Notes: generated by a model not told the origin, from the sequence alone. Counted from the stretch's first letter, positions 1 to 8,787 are shown. The stretch is DNA of 64,000 nucleotides from G013214665 sp964649815 (GCA_964649815.1 CAZYQC010000008.1:1-64000), one strand, 5' to 3'. Translations and numbers: made by a program.

Positions 1-494
1 ATCACAACGTCATCGCGTTCGAGCAACGCCCGCGTAGCCGAGTGGCGCAAGCGGTCGATCTGTTCGTTAATCTGGCTTACTTTTTCGATGTAGGTGTCTG
101 ACCGGGGCACATATGCCTCGGGCTGATAATAATCGTAGTAAGAGACGAAATATTCCACCGCGTTTTCTGGGAAAAAGCCTTTGAACTCTCCATAGAGCTG
201 CGCCGCCAGTGTCTTGTTCGGGGCAAGGATAATCGCGGGGCGTTGTGTCGTCTCGATGACCTTGGCCATCGTATAGGTTTTGCCGGTTCCAGTCGCGCCC
301 AAGAGCACTTGGTCACGTTCGCCATCATTGACGCCGCCGCTGAGTTCTTTGATCGCGGTGGGCTGGTCGCCGGCGGGTTGGAACTCTGTATGCATCACAA
401 ACTGTTTTCCGCCTTCCAGCTTGAGCCGGGCGCGCACGTCTTCTGCAGGGTTGGCAAGCGCGCTTTCAGTTTGATCCGAATGAGCGTAGGGCAT
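1..494 (-). CDS. uvrB: UvrABC excinuclease subunit B, N-terminal part (runs off window)
   Basis: Reads leftwards from an ATG at 494 and is still open at base 1, so about 164 codons are present. UvrB is the damage-verifying helicase subunit of nucleotide excision repair and works with UvrA and UvrC. Visible: the N-terminal TEFQPAGDQPTAI stretch, a Walker A GATGTGKTYT, the NKTLAAQLYGEFK segment of motif Ia, and the beta-hairpin motif YFVSYYDYYQPEAYVP that clamps DNA. All are diagnostic of UvrB. The first 30 or so residues before the conserved block are variable, so a slightly later start is possible. The remainder lies outside the window. Confidence 0.95.
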   Translation of the reverse strand, partial: MPYAHSDQTESALANPAEDVRARLKLEGGKQFVMHTEFQPAGDQPTAIKELSGGVNDGERDQVLLGATGTGKTYTMAKVIETTQRPAIILAPNKTLAAQLYGEFKGFFPENAVEYFVSYYDYYQPEAYVPRSDTYIEKVSQINEQIDRLRHSATRALLERDDVV

Positions 495-662
495 GGCAAT
501 CTTCCTTGGCTTCCTCCGCAATGTGCCGCTTGTGCGGACGGGTTCAAGGGGGTCAGGGCGCCTCCTGTCAAAAACTGACAGTCGAAACGGGCGCAAATGA
601 CACCTTGCGTCAATCTTGGGCCTCCCGCATACAGCAGGCAGAGACTTTGAACGGATACCGAC

Positions 663-974
663 ATGCGCGCACGGATTTATCAGCCCGCCAGAACGGCGAT
701 GTCCTCTGGCCAAGCGAAAACAAAGCATTGGGTGCTGGACTATGCCCCAAGCGCTCCGAGAGAAGTTGACCCGCTCATGGGGTGGACGTCGTCGGGCGAT
801 ACGCAAAGCCAGGTCAAGTTGACCTTTGACACCAAAGAAGACGCGATTGCCTATGCAAAGGACAATGGCATCGACGCGGTGGTTCAAGAGCCCAAGAAAC
901 GCGCGATGAACGTTCGCGCTGGCGGATACGGTGAGAACTTTGCCACCAACCGCCGCGGCGTCTGGACACATTGA
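663..974 (+). CDS. ETC complex I subunit, NDUFS4-like
   Basis: 103 aa. It matches the short alphaproteobacterial homologue of mitochondrial NDUFS4, an accessory subunit of NADH:ubiquinone oxidoreductase on the matrix-side (here cytoplasmic) arm. Recognisable features are the N-terminal MRARIYQPARTAMSSG, the WxLDYAP stretch, the GWTSSGDTQSQVKLTF segment and the C-terminal basic tail ending in RRGVWTH. The length is normal for the bacterial form. It lies apart from the nuo operon, as is usual. It overlaps the next gene by 4 bp, which suggests coupled translation. Confidence 0.85.
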   Translation: MRARIYQPARTAMSSGQAKTKHWVLDYAPSAPREVDPLMGWTSSGDTQSQVKLTFDTKEDAIAYAKDNGIDAVVQEPKKRAMNVRAGGYGENFATNRRGVWTH

Positions 975-1435
975 GCGACATTCAGATCGCGCGTGTGCAC
1001 CCGCTTGACGACGGGGTGCGCCCGTTGTTGGAGCGGCATTTTGCGCTGATGCGCTCCACCTCGCCTGAAGAAAGCTGTCATGTGATGGGCCCCGAAGATC
1101 TGGTGGCCGCCGAAACGCATCTGTTCGCTGCCTCGTTGGACGGAACACTTGTGGGTGTGGGCGGCTATCAGGTGATCGAGACCGGTCATGCCGAGATAAA
1201 GTCGATGCACACGGTTCAAGAGGCACGCGGCAAAGGCGCAGGGCGTGCAATCCTGGACGCTATCTTTGCATCTGCCCGTGGCCAAGGGGTCACGAGAGTC
1301 AGCCTGGAAACAGGTAGCGCAGATGACTTCGCTGCGGCACGTTCCCTGTACCAGGCCTATGGCTTTACCCTGTGCCCGCCCTTCGGACATTACACGCTCG
1401 ATCCGCTGAGTGTTTTTATGTCGCGCGAGATATAG
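971..1435 (+). CDS. GNAT family N-acetyltransferase
   Basis: 154 aa with a TTG start that overlaps the preceding stop (TTGA). The acetyl-CoA binding motif appears as VQEARGKGAGRAILDAIFASA at about residues 78-98 (R/Q-x-x-G-x-G/A). A SLETGS strand and an ARSLYQAYGF helix follow, as in YafP/ElaA-like small GNAT enzymes. It is a cytosolic acetyltransferase of unknown acceptor. The TTG start is chosen because homology to the GNAT beta-1 region begins immediately (IQIARVHP) and no ATG lies near. Sharing a transcript with the NDUFS4-like gene looks incidental. Confidence 0.8.
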   Translation: MSDIQIARVHPLDDGVRPLLERHFALMRSTSPEESCHVMGPEDLVAAETHLFAASLDGTLVGVGGYQVIETGHAEIKSMHTVQEARGKGAGRAILDAIFASARGQGVTRVSLETGSADDFAAARSLYQAYGFTLCPPFGHYTLDPLSVFMSREI

Positions 1436-1480
1436 AGACTTGCCCCAAGCGCCAAGCTGCGGCACACCTTGCGCCCAAGC

Positions 1481-1557
1481 GGTCCCTTAGCTCAACTGGA
1501 TAGAGCAGCTGACTTCTAATCAGCAGGTTGAGGGTTCGAGTCCTTCAGGGATCGCCA
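1481..1557 (+). tRNA. tRNA-Arg(TCT)
   Basis: 77 nt including an encoded CCA end. The acceptor stem GGTCCCT pairs with AGGGATC (one G-T pair). The D arm is GCTC/GAGC. The anticodon stem GCTGA/TCAGC encloses the loop CTTCTAA, giving anticodon TCT (codon AGA). The T arm GAGGG-TTCGAGT-CCTTC contains the invariant TTCGA. Everything needed for a functional cloverleaf is present. Confidence 0.96.
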
Positions 1558-1572
1558 TTTCAAAACGCAGGG

Positions 1573-2712
1573 CTATGCAGGCGGGGGTAGGCGGTTTTTG
1601 ACGAGCGATATCCAAAAGTCTCGGCCATATGGCAGAAGGGCATCGTTGAAGTCGTAATCGTTTGAATGGAGCGGTTGCGCGTATGGGCCGGATTCCCCGT
1701 TGCCCATCAGGACAAAGCAACCTGGCACAGCATTGGCGAAATGCGCGAAATCTTCGGAAAATGTCATCGGCTCCCGGTCGGGAAGGACGTCCAAACCGAT
1801 GTCTGTTGCCGCCCGGATCGCTGCGTCTGTGGGGTCGGGGGCGTTTATGGTTTCCACAAACTCGGTCTGAAAGGACACCGTTGCGTTGACACCATGCGCT
1901 GCGGCAAGGCCGCTGGCCATTTGGCGCATGATCTTTTCGACTTCGTCCCGGTCGCGGGGATTTTGTGCTCGGACATCGCCTTTTAACGTCGCCTGTCCCG
2001 GCAGGACATTGCGTTGGCCATCCGTCAAAAACTCGGTCACTGACACGACGGCCCCTGCCCCAGGGGCAAGCTTGCGTGACACGATTGTTTGCAAGGCCGA
2101 AACCATCTCGGCGCCTATGGTCAGGGCATCGCGGCCTGTGTGAGGCATCGACGCATGCCCGCCTTGACCGGAAATCTGAATCTCAAACAGGCTCTCTGAC
2201 GCGCAAATCAAGCCCTTGCGTGTCGACATCTGCCCCAGAGGTGCGCCGGGAAGGTTGTGAATTCCGTAGACCTCGTCGATCGGGAATTGCTCTAGCAAGC
2301 CTTCTTCCAACATCGCTTTCGCGCCGAGGCCGTGTTCTTCGTTCGGCTGAAACAGAAAGACGATTGTGCCGCTGAAATCTGGCTCTGCCGCCAACGCTTC
2401 GGCGGCTGCCAAGAGCATTGTCATATGGCCGTCGTGACCGCAGGCGTGCATGACGCCTTGGTTTTGCGAAACATATGTGTGGCGGCTCGCCTCTTGGATG
2501 GGTAGCGCATCCATGTCGGCGCGCAGGCCAATGGCGCGATTGCCTGAGCCGGATCGCAAGATGCCAACCACCCCGACACCTTCGTGCACCTCGATACCGC
2601 AATTGCGGAGCAGGTTCGCGATTTTGGCTTTGGTGCGCACTTCGTCAAAGCCCAATTCAGGATCCTGATGAAACGCGCGCCGCAAGGTTTTCAAATCAGA
2701 GCCAAGGCCCAT
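1573..2712 (-). CDS. M20 family amidohydrolase (hippurate hydrolase/aminoacylase-like)
   Basis: 379 aa. M20D peptidases are cytosolic di-metal hydrolases that remove N-acyl or N-carbamoyl groups from amino acids. Visible are the metal-binding MHACGHDGHMTMLLAAAEAL block, the GEHG-like QPNEEHGLGAKAM block with the catalytic Glu, and GHASMPHTGRDAL in the dimerisation domain. The ATG at 2712 is preferred over a TTG 18 bases upstream because AAAGGGCGG lies just before it. It is the last gene of the leftward gntR-leuCD-dctPQM run, 87 bp after dctM. It may therefore deacylate a substrate or intermediate brought in by that transporter; this is inference. Confidence 0.88.
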   Translation of the reverse strand: MGLGSDLKTLRRAFHQDPELGFDEVRTKAKIANLLRNCGIEVHEGVGVVGILRSGSGNRAIGLRADMDALPIQEASRHTYVSQNQGVMHACGHDGHMTMLLAAAEALAAEPDFSGTIVFLFQPNEEHGLGAKAMLEEGLLEQFPIDEVYGIHNLPGAPLGQMSTRKGLICASESLFEIQISGQGGHASMPHTGRDALTIGAEMVSALQTIVSRKLAPGAGAVVSVTEFLTDGQRNVLPGQATLKGDVRAQNPRDRDEVEKIMRQMASGLAAAHGVNATVSFQTEFVETINAPDPTDAAIRAATDIGLDVLPDREPMTFSEDFAHFANAVPGCFVLMGNGESGPYAQPLHSNDYDFNDALLPYGRDFWISLVKNRLPPPA

Positions 2713-2799
2713 GTTCCGCCCTTTCGCCAAAGTGCCTTTGGGATGTTGGACGCAAACTTAGGCAAGCGCGACCGCTTTCACCAGCCAAAGCCTGTGGTG

Positions 2800-4104
2800 C
2801 TAGCCGGGCAACCACGTCGCGAGCGGTGGGAACATGATCAAAAGCGCCACAAGCAAAAGAGAGCACAGAATGAACGGGATCGCCGAAAGATAGATCTCGC
2901 GCATGGTGGTGTCTTTCGGGGCCACGCCCTTCATCACGAACAGCAAAAGGCCAAAGGGCGGGGTGGTAAAACTGATCTCGAGCGCGAGCAACATGATCAG
3001 GCCGAACCAGATTGGGTCGAACCCAAGGCTGGTCGCTAACGGGAAAAAAATCGGAACCGTAAGCAACATCATCGAGATTTGTTCCATGAACATGCCCAAG
3101 ATGAGAAGCACCGCGAACATCACAAGCAGCATGGCGATGGGATCAAGATCAAAGCCGGTCGCCCAATTGATCAAACCCCGGCTGGCGCCGCTAAAGGCCA
3201 AAAGCTGGCTGAACGTCGCCGAGCCAAAGACGATCAGATAGGCCATAAGCGTCACGCGCAACGCGCCGCGAACGCTGTTCTTGATCGCCTCCCACGTTAG
3301 GCACCGGTAAAACAACGCCAGCAACAGAACGCCCAGCGCACCAAAGGCGGCGGCTTCGCTTGGGGTGACAATTCCGTTGATCATCATGACAACGATCAGA
3401 ACCATAAGGCCGATCATCGGCACCACATCGCGCATGAGCGTGACCAGCTTTTGCCCGGCGCTTTGCGGCTCCACCTCGTAAGAAGGTGCCGCTTCTGGAT
3501 CGAGGCGGGTTTGAAGGTAGATCGTGCCGATATAGAACGAGGCCAGGATCAGACCGGGGATGATGCCCGCAATCAGCAAAGCGCCCACATCGATCTGCGC
3601 CAGCGTCGCCAGCAGAACCGCCAGAGCGGAGGGTGGAATGATGATGGCGAGGCCACCGGTGCCAAGGATCGGCCCGACAGACATGTACTTTTTGTAGCCA
3701 CGCTTGGTCATCTCAGGGACCATGAGCGAGCCTAAGAGAGCCGTCGATCCCATCGACGACCCAGACAAGGTTGAGAACCCGGTTCCGCCAAGAACCGTGA
3801 CATAGCTGAGGCGTCCAGGCAGGCGGCCCAACAGCTTGTCGATGGCTGCAAACATCCGGCCACCCAGACCGGTGTGAAAAAAGATCTCGCCCATCAGCAA
3901 AAAGAGCGGGATAGGTACGAGCGCGAATTTGGTGAGAGATCCCCAGCCATTGTTGAGCAAAGCAACGACGCCGCGCTCACCCCCCATAAAGACCCAGGCG
4001 CCAAGAATATTTGCCGCCAGAAACGCGAGGGCAACAGGCATGCCCAGAGCCATCAGGAACATGATGGAGCCGATAAGGAGCCCCAGAGCTTCGTACCATT
4101 CCAT
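2800..4104 (-). CDS. dctM: TRAP transporter large permease
   Basis: 434 aa, the usual length of DctM. It is a very hydrophobic protein with about 12 membrane segments, starting MEWYEALGLLIGSIMFLMALGMPVALAF. It contains the family blocks GRLPGRLSYVTVLGGTGFSTLSGSS and ILGTGGLAIIIPPSALAVL. It forms the sodium-driven channel of a tripartite ATP-independent periplasmic transporter for organic acids or amides. Its start overlaps the stop of dctQ by one base (TAATG), so the two are translationally coupled. The operon position next to the LeuCD-type hydro-lyase suggests that the imported solute feeds the pathway encoded here. Confidence 0.95.
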   Translation of the reverse strand: MEWYEALGLLIGSIMFLMALGMPVALAFLAANILGAWVFMGGERGVVALLNNGWGSLTKFALVPIPLFLLMGEIFFHTGLGGRMFAAIDKLLGRLPGRLSYVTVLGGTGFSTLSGSSMGSTALLGSLMVPEMTKRGYKKYMSVGPILGTGGLAIIIPPSALAVLLATLAQIDVGALLIAGIIPGLILASFYIGTIYLQTRLDPEAAPSYEVEPQSAGQKLVTLMRDVVPMIGLMVLIVVMMINGIVTPSEAAAFGALGVLLLALFYRCLTWEAIKNSVRGALRVTLMAYLIVFGSATFSQLLAFSGASRGLINWATGFDLDPIAMLLVMFAVLLILGMFMEQISMMLLTVPIFFPLATSLGFDPIWFGLIMLLALEISFTTPPFGLLLFVMKGVAPKDTTMREIYLSAIPFILCSLLLVALLIMFPPLATWLPG

Positions 4105-4610
4105 TATTCGTGTATCCCCGCTTCCCCGGAATGCATGAGCTCGGGGCCAAACACAAAGCGGCCGAACTCAATCGCCATGATCGAAAAGGCAATTGGGAAA
4201 CTGATGGTCAGCATCCAACGGGGATAAAAGTAAGCGCGAACGTCATAATCATTCCGCTCGATATTCGTCAGAAACAGCTCCAACCCATAATAGGCGAGTA
4301 TGAGCGACACGAAAACGCAGGCCGCCGCGATGATACGGCTGACGATCTTGCGGAGATTGTCCGGCAAAGCAGCCGTAACCAATTCGATGTGCACGTGGCC
4401 CTTTTCACGTACAAGCCAAGGCGCGCCCAACATTGTCATGTAAAGCAGACCATATTCCGAGGATGTGAACAGCCAGGCAAAAGGCTGAATTCCGAGGTTG
4501 CGCATCGCAACGGATGTGACAACCGACACCATGAGCCAGATCAGCGTGGCCGCCGCGATAAGGGCCATTCCGTATAGAATGAAGTCATAAAGTCGGATCA
4601 GCGTACGCAT
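4104..4610 (-). CDS. dctQ: TRAP transporter small permease
   Basis: 168 aa with four predicted membrane helices. It has the DctQ signature region MTMLGAPWLVREKGHVHIELV at about residues 58-78. DctQ bridges the periplasmic binding protein and the large permease. It begins 60 bp after dctP, separated by a strong hairpin (see 4628-4660), and overlaps dctM by one base. Confidence 0.93.
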   Translation of the reverse strand: MRTLIRLYDFILYGMALIAAATLIWLMVSVVTSVAMRNLGIQPFAWLFTSSEYGLLYMTMLGAPWLVREKGHVHIELVTAALPDNLRKIVSRIIAAACVFVSLILAYYGLELFLTNIERNDYDVRAYFYPRWMLTISFPIAFSIMAIEFGRFVFGPELMHSGEAGIHE

Positions 4611-4627
4611 TGTGGCTCCGGTTAGAT

Positions 4628-4660
4628 TTTGGCCCGAGCGAGGGAATCGCCCGGGCCAAA
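4628..4660 (-). promoter_or_regulatory. Intercistronic hairpin between dctP and dctQ
   Basis: TTTGGCCCG (4628-4636) pairs perfectly with CGGGCCAAA (4652-4660). After one A/C mismatch, GCGA pairs with TCGC around a five-base loop, giving a 13-base-pair stem. No T-run follows on either strand. An attenuating or mRNA-protecting hairpin that lets the binding protein be made in excess of the permease is therefore more likely than a full terminator. Confidence 0.7.
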
Positions 4661-4670
4661 GCTTGGTATA

Positions 4671-5684
4671 TTACTTGTCAGCTTCTGGGTCGTAGAAAAG
4701 CTCGATCAAGCGGTCATAGTTGGCGGTTCCCATTGGGTGCTCTGCCATCAGGCTCTGCATACGTTCCCAGTTTTTCTCGCGCGCGGCCAAGAGGTAATTT
4801 GCCTTGGCTTCGCCTTCCAAGGAAACGACTTTCATGCCTTGTTCGTCGAGTGCTGCAAAGTCATCGTCACGCTTGGCGCGCAGCGCATTCACGCTGTCGA
4901 TCTCGTGTTGAATGGCGACATCCTGGACGATTTTTTGCGCGTCTGCAGACAGGTTGTTCCACGCGTCAAGGTTCACGATCACACCCAAGTCGGTCGAGAA
5001 AAAGCACGGCTCGATCCGATAGTTGAGGAACTCGTTCCACTTGAGATCGATCAGGCCAATTTGGGTCCACCCTGTCGCGTCAACAACGCCGCGTTGCAGA
5101 GCTGCGTAGACCTCGCCGGTTGGCAGATCGATCACCTGCGCACCGAGGTAGTTGGTGAAGAACGCATTGTAGACCGCGTTGCCGCGCAACTTCAGGCCTT
5201 CGACCTCAAGGTTGCCACTCGCGTCAAAGGACGGTTCGTCGCGCGTCCAAAGGTTGTAGCAAACGCCACTGTCGAACCAACCAAGGTATTTGAGGCCCAT
5301 CTTTTCCTGGTGGATCTCATCGATCAATGCGATGCCGCCGTTCTGGCGCGTTTCAATCGCCGTCAGGTTCGACGCAACAAGCGCGTCTTTCTCGGGCAAA
5401 GCGCCGCCATAGAAAGAGCCCGGTGTGTAGACCATATCAACGATGCCGTCGCGGACCGCATCTGGCTGTTGGAACATGCCGATCGCTTCTGGGCCGCCGC
5501 GAACTTCGATCTGGACGACACCTTCACCAGCTTCGTTTACCTTGTCGACGAACGACAAAAAGCTCTTGGTGTAGATCAACGTCTCGGGAAAGGCGTGAAC
5601 CGCTGTGATCGTTTCCTCGGCATAGGCGGCAGAGCCCAGCATGGTGGACCCGGCGATAAAGCCGGCGATGATTTTGGATTTCAT
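4671..5684 (-). CDS. dctP: TRAP transporter substrate-binding protein
   Basis: 337 aa. It begins with a signal peptide (MKSKIIAGFIAGSTMLG, then an AYA-EE cleavage site near residue 22) and continues as a DctP-type periplasmic binding protein. It has the family segment VVDATGWTQIGLIDLKW and an Arg-containing ligand stretch before it (LKLRGNAVYNAFF). The ATG at 5684 is chosen over a longer frame because it opens the signal peptide and is preceded by AGAGGAGACT. The ligand cannot be read from sequence. The neighbouring hydro-lyase, hydantoinase-like and amidohydrolase genes suggest a carboxylated amide, imide or lactam. Confidence 0.92.
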   Translation of the reverse strand: MKSKIIAGFIAGSTMLGSAAYAEETITAVHAFPETLIYTKSFLSFVDKVNEAGEGVVQIEVRGGPEAIGMFQQPDAVRDGIVDMVYTPGSFYGGALPEKDALVASNLTAIETRQNGGIALIDEIHQEKMGLKYLGWFDSGVCYNLWTRDEPSFDASGNLEVEGLKLRGNAVYNAFFTNYLGAQVIDLPTGEVYAALQRGVVDATGWTQIGLIDLKWNEFLNYRIEPCFFSTDLGVIVNLDAWNNLSADAQKIVQDVAIQHEIDSVNALRAKRDDDFAALDEQGMKVVSLEGEAKANYLLAAREKNWERMQSLMAEHPMGTANYDRLIELFYDPEADK

Positions 5685-5758
5685 GGGTGTAGTCTCCTCT
5701 TTACCCTGACGTCGGATGCCCGACGCCCTGTTGTGGGGATTTGTGCGCCCCCTTTGTT

Positions 5759-6370
5759 TCATTTGGCTGTCTGCTCATTGTTGAACGCCCAAGGCGTCTT
5801 GTTTGCTCTTTCCGCGCGAAAAGCCGCGATTTCGGCGCTGTGCGCGCGTGTCAAATCGATGTCGTCCCACCCGTTGATCAGCTTTTCGCGCCAGGTTGGA
5901 TCGATTGAAAAGGGAACGGTCGTTTCGCCGATGGTTATCGTCTCTGCGGCCAAATCCGCTTTGGCGGGCAGGCTTGCTTCTCCAAGCATGGACAGGAGGT
6001 TATCCGTGCTGGCGACGCGGGCGGGCAACAGGCCGTTGTTGACCGCGTTGCTTGCAAAAATGTCCCCAAAGCTTGGTGCGACGACAACGCGGACGCCGAA
6101 ATCCACCAGCGCATACACTGCGGCCTCGCGGCTTGACCCGCTGCCAAAGTTGCGCCGGCTGACAAGGATGCTCGCGTCGGGATGGCGGTTTATTGAAAAA
6201 TCGGGAACGGGCGCGCCACTGTGATCGTATCGAAGATCGTTCAGAAGAAAGCGACCGTATCCGTGAGCACGCGGTGTGACCATGAACCGGGCGGGGATCA
6301 ATTGGTCGGTGTCCACGCTTTCGCGATCCAATCCGACAGCGCGCCCGGAGTGAACGGTCCAACCCGGCAT
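5759..6370 (-). CDS. LeuD-type hydro-lyase small subunit
   Basis: 203 aa, the length of 3-isopropylmalate dehydratase small subunits. It carries the swivel-domain motif SRRNFGSGSSREAA at about residue 64, with the substrate-binding GSGSSRE, and the APSFGDIFASNAVNNGLLP block. It overlaps the large subunit by one base (TGATG). No leuA or leuB is nearby. Its setting with an ICL-type lyase and a TRAP importer points to a catabolic hydratase (citraconate, maleate or dimethylmaleate type) rather than leucine synthesis. The ATG at 6370 gives the normal N-terminus MPGWTVHSG. Confidence 0.88.
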   Translation of the reverse strand: MPGWTVHSGRAVGLDRESVDTDQLIPARFMVTPRAHGYGRFLLNDLRYDHSGAPVPDFSINRHPDASILVSRRNFGSGSSREAAVYALVDFGVRVVVAPSFGDIFASNAVNNGLLPARVASTDNLLSMLGEASLPAKADLAAETITIGETTVPFSIDPTWREKLINGWDDIDLTRAHSAEIAAFRAERANKTPWAFNNEQTAK

Positions 6371-7761
6371 CAGATCGCCCTCCCTTTCAGTAGGGGGCGC
6401 ACATCGGTCAGGTGGCCAGTCACCGCAGCGGCGGCGACCATCGCAGGCGACATCAGATGCGTGCGGGACCCTCTGCCCTGGCGACCTCGGAAATTCCGGT
6501 TGGTGGTCGAGGCACAGCGCCGGCCCTCGGGAACGACGTCGCCGTTCATCGCCACGCACATCGAACACCCAGAGCCAACCCATTCGAGGCCCGCATCGGC
6601 AAACACCTGGTCCAGGCCTTCTGCCTCGGCCTGCGCTTTGACGATTTGCGAACCGGGGGAGACGAGGCCGGGGACTTTTGCTTTGCGACCCGCCAACACC
6701 GCGGCGGCTGCGCGTAAGTCTTCGATGCGCGCGTTGGTGCAAGAGCCAATGAAGATCTGATCGATCTTTACGTCGGAAAGGGGTTTGCCGGGGCTCAGGT
6801 CCATGTAGTCGAGCGCGGATTGAACGCGCCGTGCGCGCGCGGCATCCAAACCGGCCGGGTCAGGCACAGTCGCTGTGACCGGCAAAGCGTCTTCGGGCGA
6901 CGTCCCCCAGGTGACAATCGGCGCAATCTCAGAGGCATCGATCTGAACCTCTTGATCGAATTCGGCGTCGGCGTCGCTGGGCAAACGCGACCAGTCTTCC
7001 ACGGCGCGATCCCAGTCATTTGGCGCGTTTGGGCGGTGTTTCACGTAGTCAAAGGTCGTCGCGTCTGGCGCGATCATGCCGAACCGGGCGCCGCCTTCGA
7101 TAGACAGATTGCACAGGGTCATCCGACCCTCCATCGACAAAGCCCGCACCGCTTCGCCAGCATATTCCAGCGCGTGTCCTCGCGCGCCATCGGCACCCAG
7201 CTTGGCAATCCACGCCAGCGCCAAATCCTTGGCACCGACGCCCGGGCCCAAGGTCCCGCTAACGGTTATGCGCATGGATTTTGGCTTTTTCTGCCAAATG
7301 GTTTGCGTGGCCAGGACATGCGCGACCTCAGTCGCTCCGATACCGAAGGCCAAGGCGCCGAAAGCGCCATGCGTGCTGGTGTGGCTGTCACCGCAATTGA
7401 TCAATAACCCGGGCTGCGTCAGACCTTGTTCCGGGCCGATGACATGCACGATACCCTGCCTTGGATCACTCAGACCGAAACACGCGATCCCATGCGCCTT
7501 GGTGTTCTGTTCAAGCCGGGCGACCATGTCGGCAATTGCGCTGGTTTGAGCCTGCGGTCGTGTCGGCGCATAGTGATCGACAACCCCGGTTGTCAACCCG
7601 GGCTCTGCTACGTGCAACCCCCGTTCGGACAATTTGGCAAAGGCGTGATGGGATCCTTCGTGCACCAGGTGACGATCCACCCAAAGCAACGACGCACCGT
7701 CATCGCGCCTCAGGATTTCATGCGCGGCCCAGAGTTTATCCAATAAGGTCAGCGCCATCAT
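6370..7761 (-). CDS. LeuC-type hydro-lyase large subunit (aconitase family)
   Basis: 463 aa. Aconitase-family [4Fe-4S] hydro-lyase. Visible are NCGDSHTSTHGAFGALAFGIG, the cluster ligand in IGSCTNARIEDLR, the other two Cys in GCSMCVAMN, and the GRQGRGSRTHLMSP loop. With the small subunit it should add water across the double bond of a cis-unsaturated dicarboxylate. Two ATGs lie side by side at 7761 and 7758. The first gives an ATGA overlap with gntR and is taken here; GAGGTG lies upstream. A 2-methyl-, 2,3-dimethyl- or unsubstituted maleate substrate is inferred from context, not read from the sequence. Confidence 0.88.
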   Translation of the reverse strand: MMALTLLDKLWAAHEILRRDDGASLLWVDRHLVHEGSHHAFAKLSERGLHVAEPGLTTGVVDHYAPTRPQAQTSAIADMVARLEQNTKAHGIACFGLSDPRQGIVHVIGPEQGLTQPGLLINCGDSHTSTHGAFGALAFGIGATEVAHVLATQTIWQKKPKSMRITVSGTLGPGVGAKDLALAWIAKLGADGARGHALEYAGEAVRALSMEGRMTLCNLSIEGGARFGMIAPDATTFDYVKHRPNAPNDWDRAVEDWSRLPSDADAEFDQEVQIDASEIAPIVTWGTSPEDALPVTATVPDPAGLDAARARRVQSALDYMDLSPGKPLSDVKIDQIFIGSCTNARIEDLRAAAAVLAGRKAKVPGLVSPGSQIVKAQAEAEGLDQVFADAGLEWVGSGCSMCVAMNGDVVPEGRRCASTTNRNFRGRQGRGSRTHLMSPAMVAAAAVTGHLTDVRPLLKGRAI

Positions 7762-8552
7762 TCGCCCACCTCGCCAATGACGGGTTCCCAATGGCGCTCT
7801 TCGCCCGCGCCAACACGCGATAGCGTCATTTCCAGACGAAAGAGATCCGAACGGTAGAGGGCGGACAGGTATTCAACGCCTCGGCCCGTCTCATCCCACA
7901 CGGTTCGCTTGAGCGACAAGAGCGGACTTCCGACCGAGACGGACAAAGCCGCAGCGACCTCTGGCGTGGCCAGCGCCGCCGTTACCGTTTGATGGGCACC
8001 GTCGATCTTAACACCGCTGCGTTCGAGCAAGCGAAACAACGGCTGCGACGCAAGGTCCGCTTCGTCATAGGTGCGCGCGATACTTTCCGGGACATATGTC
8101 GTGAGATGCGAAAACGGCTGATCACCAGATGCGCGGACGCGGATGGCGGTCTGAACGCTCGCCCCCGGATCCAGCTTCAACGCTTTGGTGACAACTGGCG
8201 GCGCGGCGCCATAGGAAAACGACAGCAACCGAGCAGTTGTCGTTCGATCCATCTCGACGATTTGCGGCATGAGGCTTGCGATATCCGCAGTTAACCCCTG
8301 CGCTTCGCCCGACCGATCCAAAACGAAAGACCCGGCGCCCAACCGCTTTTCGATCCACCCATCTGCAGCCAGGGCCGCCAGTGCTTTGCGCACAGTTACG
8401 CGGCTGACGTCAAAGGTTTTGGCCAAACGATTCTCACCCGGAAGCAATGCGCCAGCCGGAAAAACGCCATTTGAGATTTCATCGCGCAGCAACAGATAAA
8501 CCCTGCGGGATTTGTCTCCTTCAAGAGGTGCCGGTTGCGCAAAGATCGTCAC
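7758..8552 (-). CDS. GntR family regulator with UTRA domain (HutC subfamily)
   Basis: 264 aa. The N-terminal winged helix-turn-helix is at residues 15-80 (LPGENRLAKTFDVSRVTVRKALAALAADGWIEKR, shown here only as a landmark: LPGENRLA, SRVTVRKAL). The C-terminal UTRA ligand-binding domain is at about 95-245. The start is a GTG at 8552 with AAGGAG nine bases before it. It sits at the divergence point of the locus and leads the leftward operon by a 4-bp overlap with leuC, so it is the likely local and autogenous regulator. A 7-bp inverted repeat at 8651-8678 is a good operator candidate. The effector is presumably a pathway metabolite. Confidence 0.9.
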   Translation of the reverse strand: MTIFAQPAPLEGDKSRRVYLLLRDEISNGVFPAGALLPGENRLAKTFDVSRVTVRKALAALAADGWIEKRLGAGSFVLDRSGEAQGLTADIASLMPQIVEMDRTTTARLLSFSYGAAPPVVTKALKLDPGASVQTAIRVRASGDQPFSHLTTYVPESIARTYDEADLASQPLFRLLERSGVKIDGAHQTVTAALATPEVAAALSVSVGSPLLSLKRTVWDETGRGVEYLSALYRSDLFRLEMTLSRVGAGEERHWEPVIGEVGE

Positions 8553-8650
8553 AAAGACGTGCTCCTTACAGTTGCTGCCGGACGAGTGACCGCCCGCTGA
8601 AAACGCCGGCCAGGAAACAACCGGCGCGAATTTGTCCTTTCACTATACCA

Positions 8651-8678
8651 AAATCTGATCTATGAAAAGTACAGATTT
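8651..8678. promoter_or_regulatory. Candidate GntR operator in the divergent promoter
   Basis: AAATCTG at 8651-8657 is repeated exactly in inverted orientation as CAGATTT at 8672-8678. The half-site centres are 21 bp apart (two helical turns). It is the only clear dyad in the 235-bp space between gntR and the rightward operon. Confidence 0.5.
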
Positions 8679-8787
8679 GCAGAACACGAAAATGCCGGTT
8701 TACCTCTAAGCCGCTCAGATAGGGCGCGCGGACGGGAAGAAAACCCTGACGAAAACACTGTTCTTCAGGCGGAACCGGAGAGAGGAA

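Noticed and set aside
4629..6224. 531-codon open frame on the + strand
   Set aside because: Lies antisense to dctP and the LeuD-type gene, both of which have clear family motifs. It has no recognisable domain and is a shadow of GC-rich codon use.
5759..7761. leuCD of leucine biosynthesis
   Set aside because: Sequence family fits, but there is no leuA or leuB nearby and the pair sits in a GntR-TRAP-hydantoinase catabolic locus. A dedicated hydratase is more likely.
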